From Phytopseudomonas punonensis (GTDB lineage Bacteria > Pseudomonadota > Gammaproteobacteria > Pseudomonadales > Pseudomonadaceae): DNA of 64,000 nucleotides. Positions 62,671 to 64,000 of the stretch are shown in pieces; the stretch's first letter is position 1; the number at the start of each line of letters is the position of its first letter. Made by a program: the position numbers and the translations under genes. Location: assembly GCF_900142655.1 (NCBI RefSeq), contig NZ_FRBQ01000004.1, forward strand, positions 186,001 through 250,000. Direction: 5' to 3'. A model generated the notes under the pieces. It saw nothing but the letters and a program-made list of their open reading frames with translations. It ran no database searches and was not told where the DNA came from.

Positions 62671-63867
62671 ATGCAGTCTGGAAAAATCGTCGTCGAAAAC
62701 CTCTACAAGGTGTTCGGCGACAAGCCGCAAGAAGCCATCGACCTACTCAAGCAGGGATGGAGCAAGGACAAGATTCTCGCTGAAAAGGGCGCCGTGATTG
62801 GCGTCAGTGATGTGTCATTCAGTGTCGAGGAAGGTGAAATCTTCGTGCTGATGGGCCTATCCGGCTCGGGCAAATCCACCCTGATCCGGCTGATCAATCG
62901 CCTGGTCGAACCCACCGCTGGCAACGTCTACATCGACGGCCAGAACGTCGCCAAGCTGCCCAAGGATCAACTCATTGATCTACGCCGGCGCGACATGAGC
63001 ATGGTCTTCCAGTCCTTCGCTCTGATGCCCTCTCGTACTGTTCTGGATAACGCCGCCTTCGGTCTCGAAGTCGCCGGCAAGGGCCGCAAGGAGCGTGAAG
63101 AACGCGCCATGCAGGTACTCAAGCAGGTAGGCCTGGATACCTTCGCCAACAAATTCCCCCACGAACTGTCAGGCGGTATGCAGCAGCGTGTCGGCCTGGC
63201 CCGCGCACTCGCCGTTGACCCTTCGATGATCATCATGGACGAGGCCTTTTCGGCACTCGACCCGCTCAAGCGCCGCGAAATGCAAGACGTGCTGCTGGAG
63301 CTGCAAAAGACTCATCGCCGCACCATCATCTTCGTCTCCCACGATATCGAAGAGGCCATGCGCATCGGTAATCGCATCGGCATCATGGAAGGCGGCAAGC
63401 TGATTCAGGTCGGCACCCCGCAGGAGCTGATCGACAATCCTGCCAACGAATATGTGCGCAACTTCTTCGATACCGTTGATACCAGCCGCTATCTCACCGC
63501 TGGTCAGCTCAAGTCCAACAGCGTGCCGATCTATGTGCACAACGGCAAAGCGCCGGATGCGCAAACGGTGTGCCGTGAGCTGCAGGAGCAGGACAAGCAC
63601 TACGCATTCGTGGTCGACGAACAGAACAATTTCTGTGGCTCCATCAGCCTGGAGAAAATCGCCCTGCTGGTCGAAGGTGGTGGTTCGCCGGCGCTGGACA
63701 GCGCTGTGCTGAAAGCCATCAACCCGGTTCCCGAAGACCTGCCACTGGATCAGGTGATCAACCGCCTGGTGGATAACGAAGGTCCGATTCCGGTGGTCGA
63801 CAGCGATGGCCATTACAGCGGCGCCATCAGCAAGGGCCGCCTCCTGACCCGTCTGCAGGGAGAATGA
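62671..63867 (+). CDS. cbcV: Choline/betaine/carnitine ABC transporter ATPase
   Basis: 398 aa, proline/glycine betaine type ATPase (OpuAA/ProV). Walker A GLSGSGKST (about 67-75), signature LSGGMQQRVGLARAL, Walker B MIIMDEAFSALDPLKRREMQ, and C-terminal CBS domains (about 280-395). ATG at 62671 with GAAGGGGAACC upstream. Drives uptake of choline, betaine and, via CaiX, carnitine. The permease gene starts two bases after its stop. Confidence 0.95.
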   Translation: MQSGKIVVENLYKVFGDKPQEAIDLLKQGWSKDKILAEKGAVIGVSDVSFSVEEGEIFVLMGLSGSGKSTLIRLINRLVEPTAGNVYIDGQNVAKLPKDQLIDLRRRDMSMVFQSFALMPSRTVLDNAAFGLEVAGKGRKEREERAMQVLKQVGLDTFANKFPHELSGGMQQRVGLARALAVDPSMIIMDEAFSALDPLKRREMQDVLLELQKTHRRTIIFVSHDIEEAMRIGNRIGIMEGGKLIQVGTPQELIDNPANEYVRNFFDTVDTSRYLTAGQLKSNSVPIYVHNGKAPDAQTVCRELQEQDKHYAFVVDEQNNFCGSISLEKIALLVEGGGSPALDSAVLKAINPVPEDLPLDQVINRLVDNEGPIPVVDSDGHYSGAISKGRLLTRLQGE

Positions 63868-63868
63868 C

Positions 63869-64000
63869 ATGAGCGAGAAACTGGATCTGGGTAGCTGGGT
63901 CAACGACGCGGTTCAGCACATGCTGGACAACTACAGCGGCGTCTTCGACAGCATGGGCAGCGTGGTCAGTGGCTTCTCCGAAGCGATCGAGAATGTGCTG
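63869..64000 (+). CDS. cbcW: ABC transporter permease, cut by window end
   Basis: First 44 codons only: MSEKLDLGSWVNDAVQHMLD and on to SEAIENVL. ATG 2 bp after the cbcV stop, with GGGAGA upstream. The beginning matches ProW/OpuAB-type permeases of the CbcXWV transporter, so this is taken as cbcW from sequence and order. Confidence 0.88.
   Translation, partial: MSEKLDLGSWVNDAVQHMLDNYSGVFDSMGSVVSGFSEAIENVL

Overview
The window looks like the chromosome of a Pseudomonas species. It is GC-rich, carries the usual Pseudomonas intergenic palindromes, and its metabolic genes follow the order known from the P. aeruginosa PA5376-PA5421 region. Species cannot be named from the sequence alone.

Metabolic backbone. 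From left to right: a minus-strand run glyA-soxB-soxD-soxA-soxG-purU (1-7806); a TraX-like membrane protein, a small exported protein and threonine aldolase ltaA (7968-10391); divergent gbcB and gbcA (13883-16631); the carnitine genes cdhB-cdhA-cdhC-caiX with divergent cdhR (20982-25531); a dipeptidase, a DUF5943-like gene, dgcA, dgcB, two electron-transfer flavoprotein genes and a small conserved gene (51585-59920); the regulator gbdR (60287-61387); and the start of the quaternary-amine importer cbcV-cbcW (62671-end). Together they import choline, betaine and carnitine, convert carnitine to glycine betaine, strip its methyl groups stepwise (GbcAB, DgcAB, SoxBDAG) to glycine, and handle the one-carbon units (GlyA, PurU).

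Accessory block 1 (10668-13870). A PAAR protein with a C-terminal HExxH domain and an overlapping small exported protein (candidate toxin and immunity pair) sit between ltaA and a second, broken copy of the ltaA 3' end. A 1.2 kb non-coding region follows, with degenerate repeats at roughly 290 bp spacing that carry DnaA-box-like TGTGGATAA motifs. A smaller relative lies at 59986-60255.

Accessory block 2 (16959-20969 and 25555-51158). This is a near-complete type III secretion system of rhizobial (Rhc) style. The core runs in two minus-strand blocks. One is sctD-sctX?-sctY?-sctV-sctC2 plus a CpaD-like lipoprotein. The other is sctC1-small protein-sctI-J-K-L-N-O-Q-R-S-T-U. The secretin is split, its large half resembles Tad-pilus CpaC/RcpA, and two Tad-like lipoprotein genes lie between the halves. 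SctU lacks the NPTH self-cleavage motif. Three very large proteins (1129-1336 aa) resemble the HrpF/NopX/HrpK translocon family. A winged-helix/NB-ARC regulator that seems to lack its C-terminal part is the likely controller, and a 10-bp iteron of ToxR type lies upstream of the sctD-side block. One giant protein gene is separated from the rest by the carnitine operon, so secretion and betaine/carnitine genes are interleaved.
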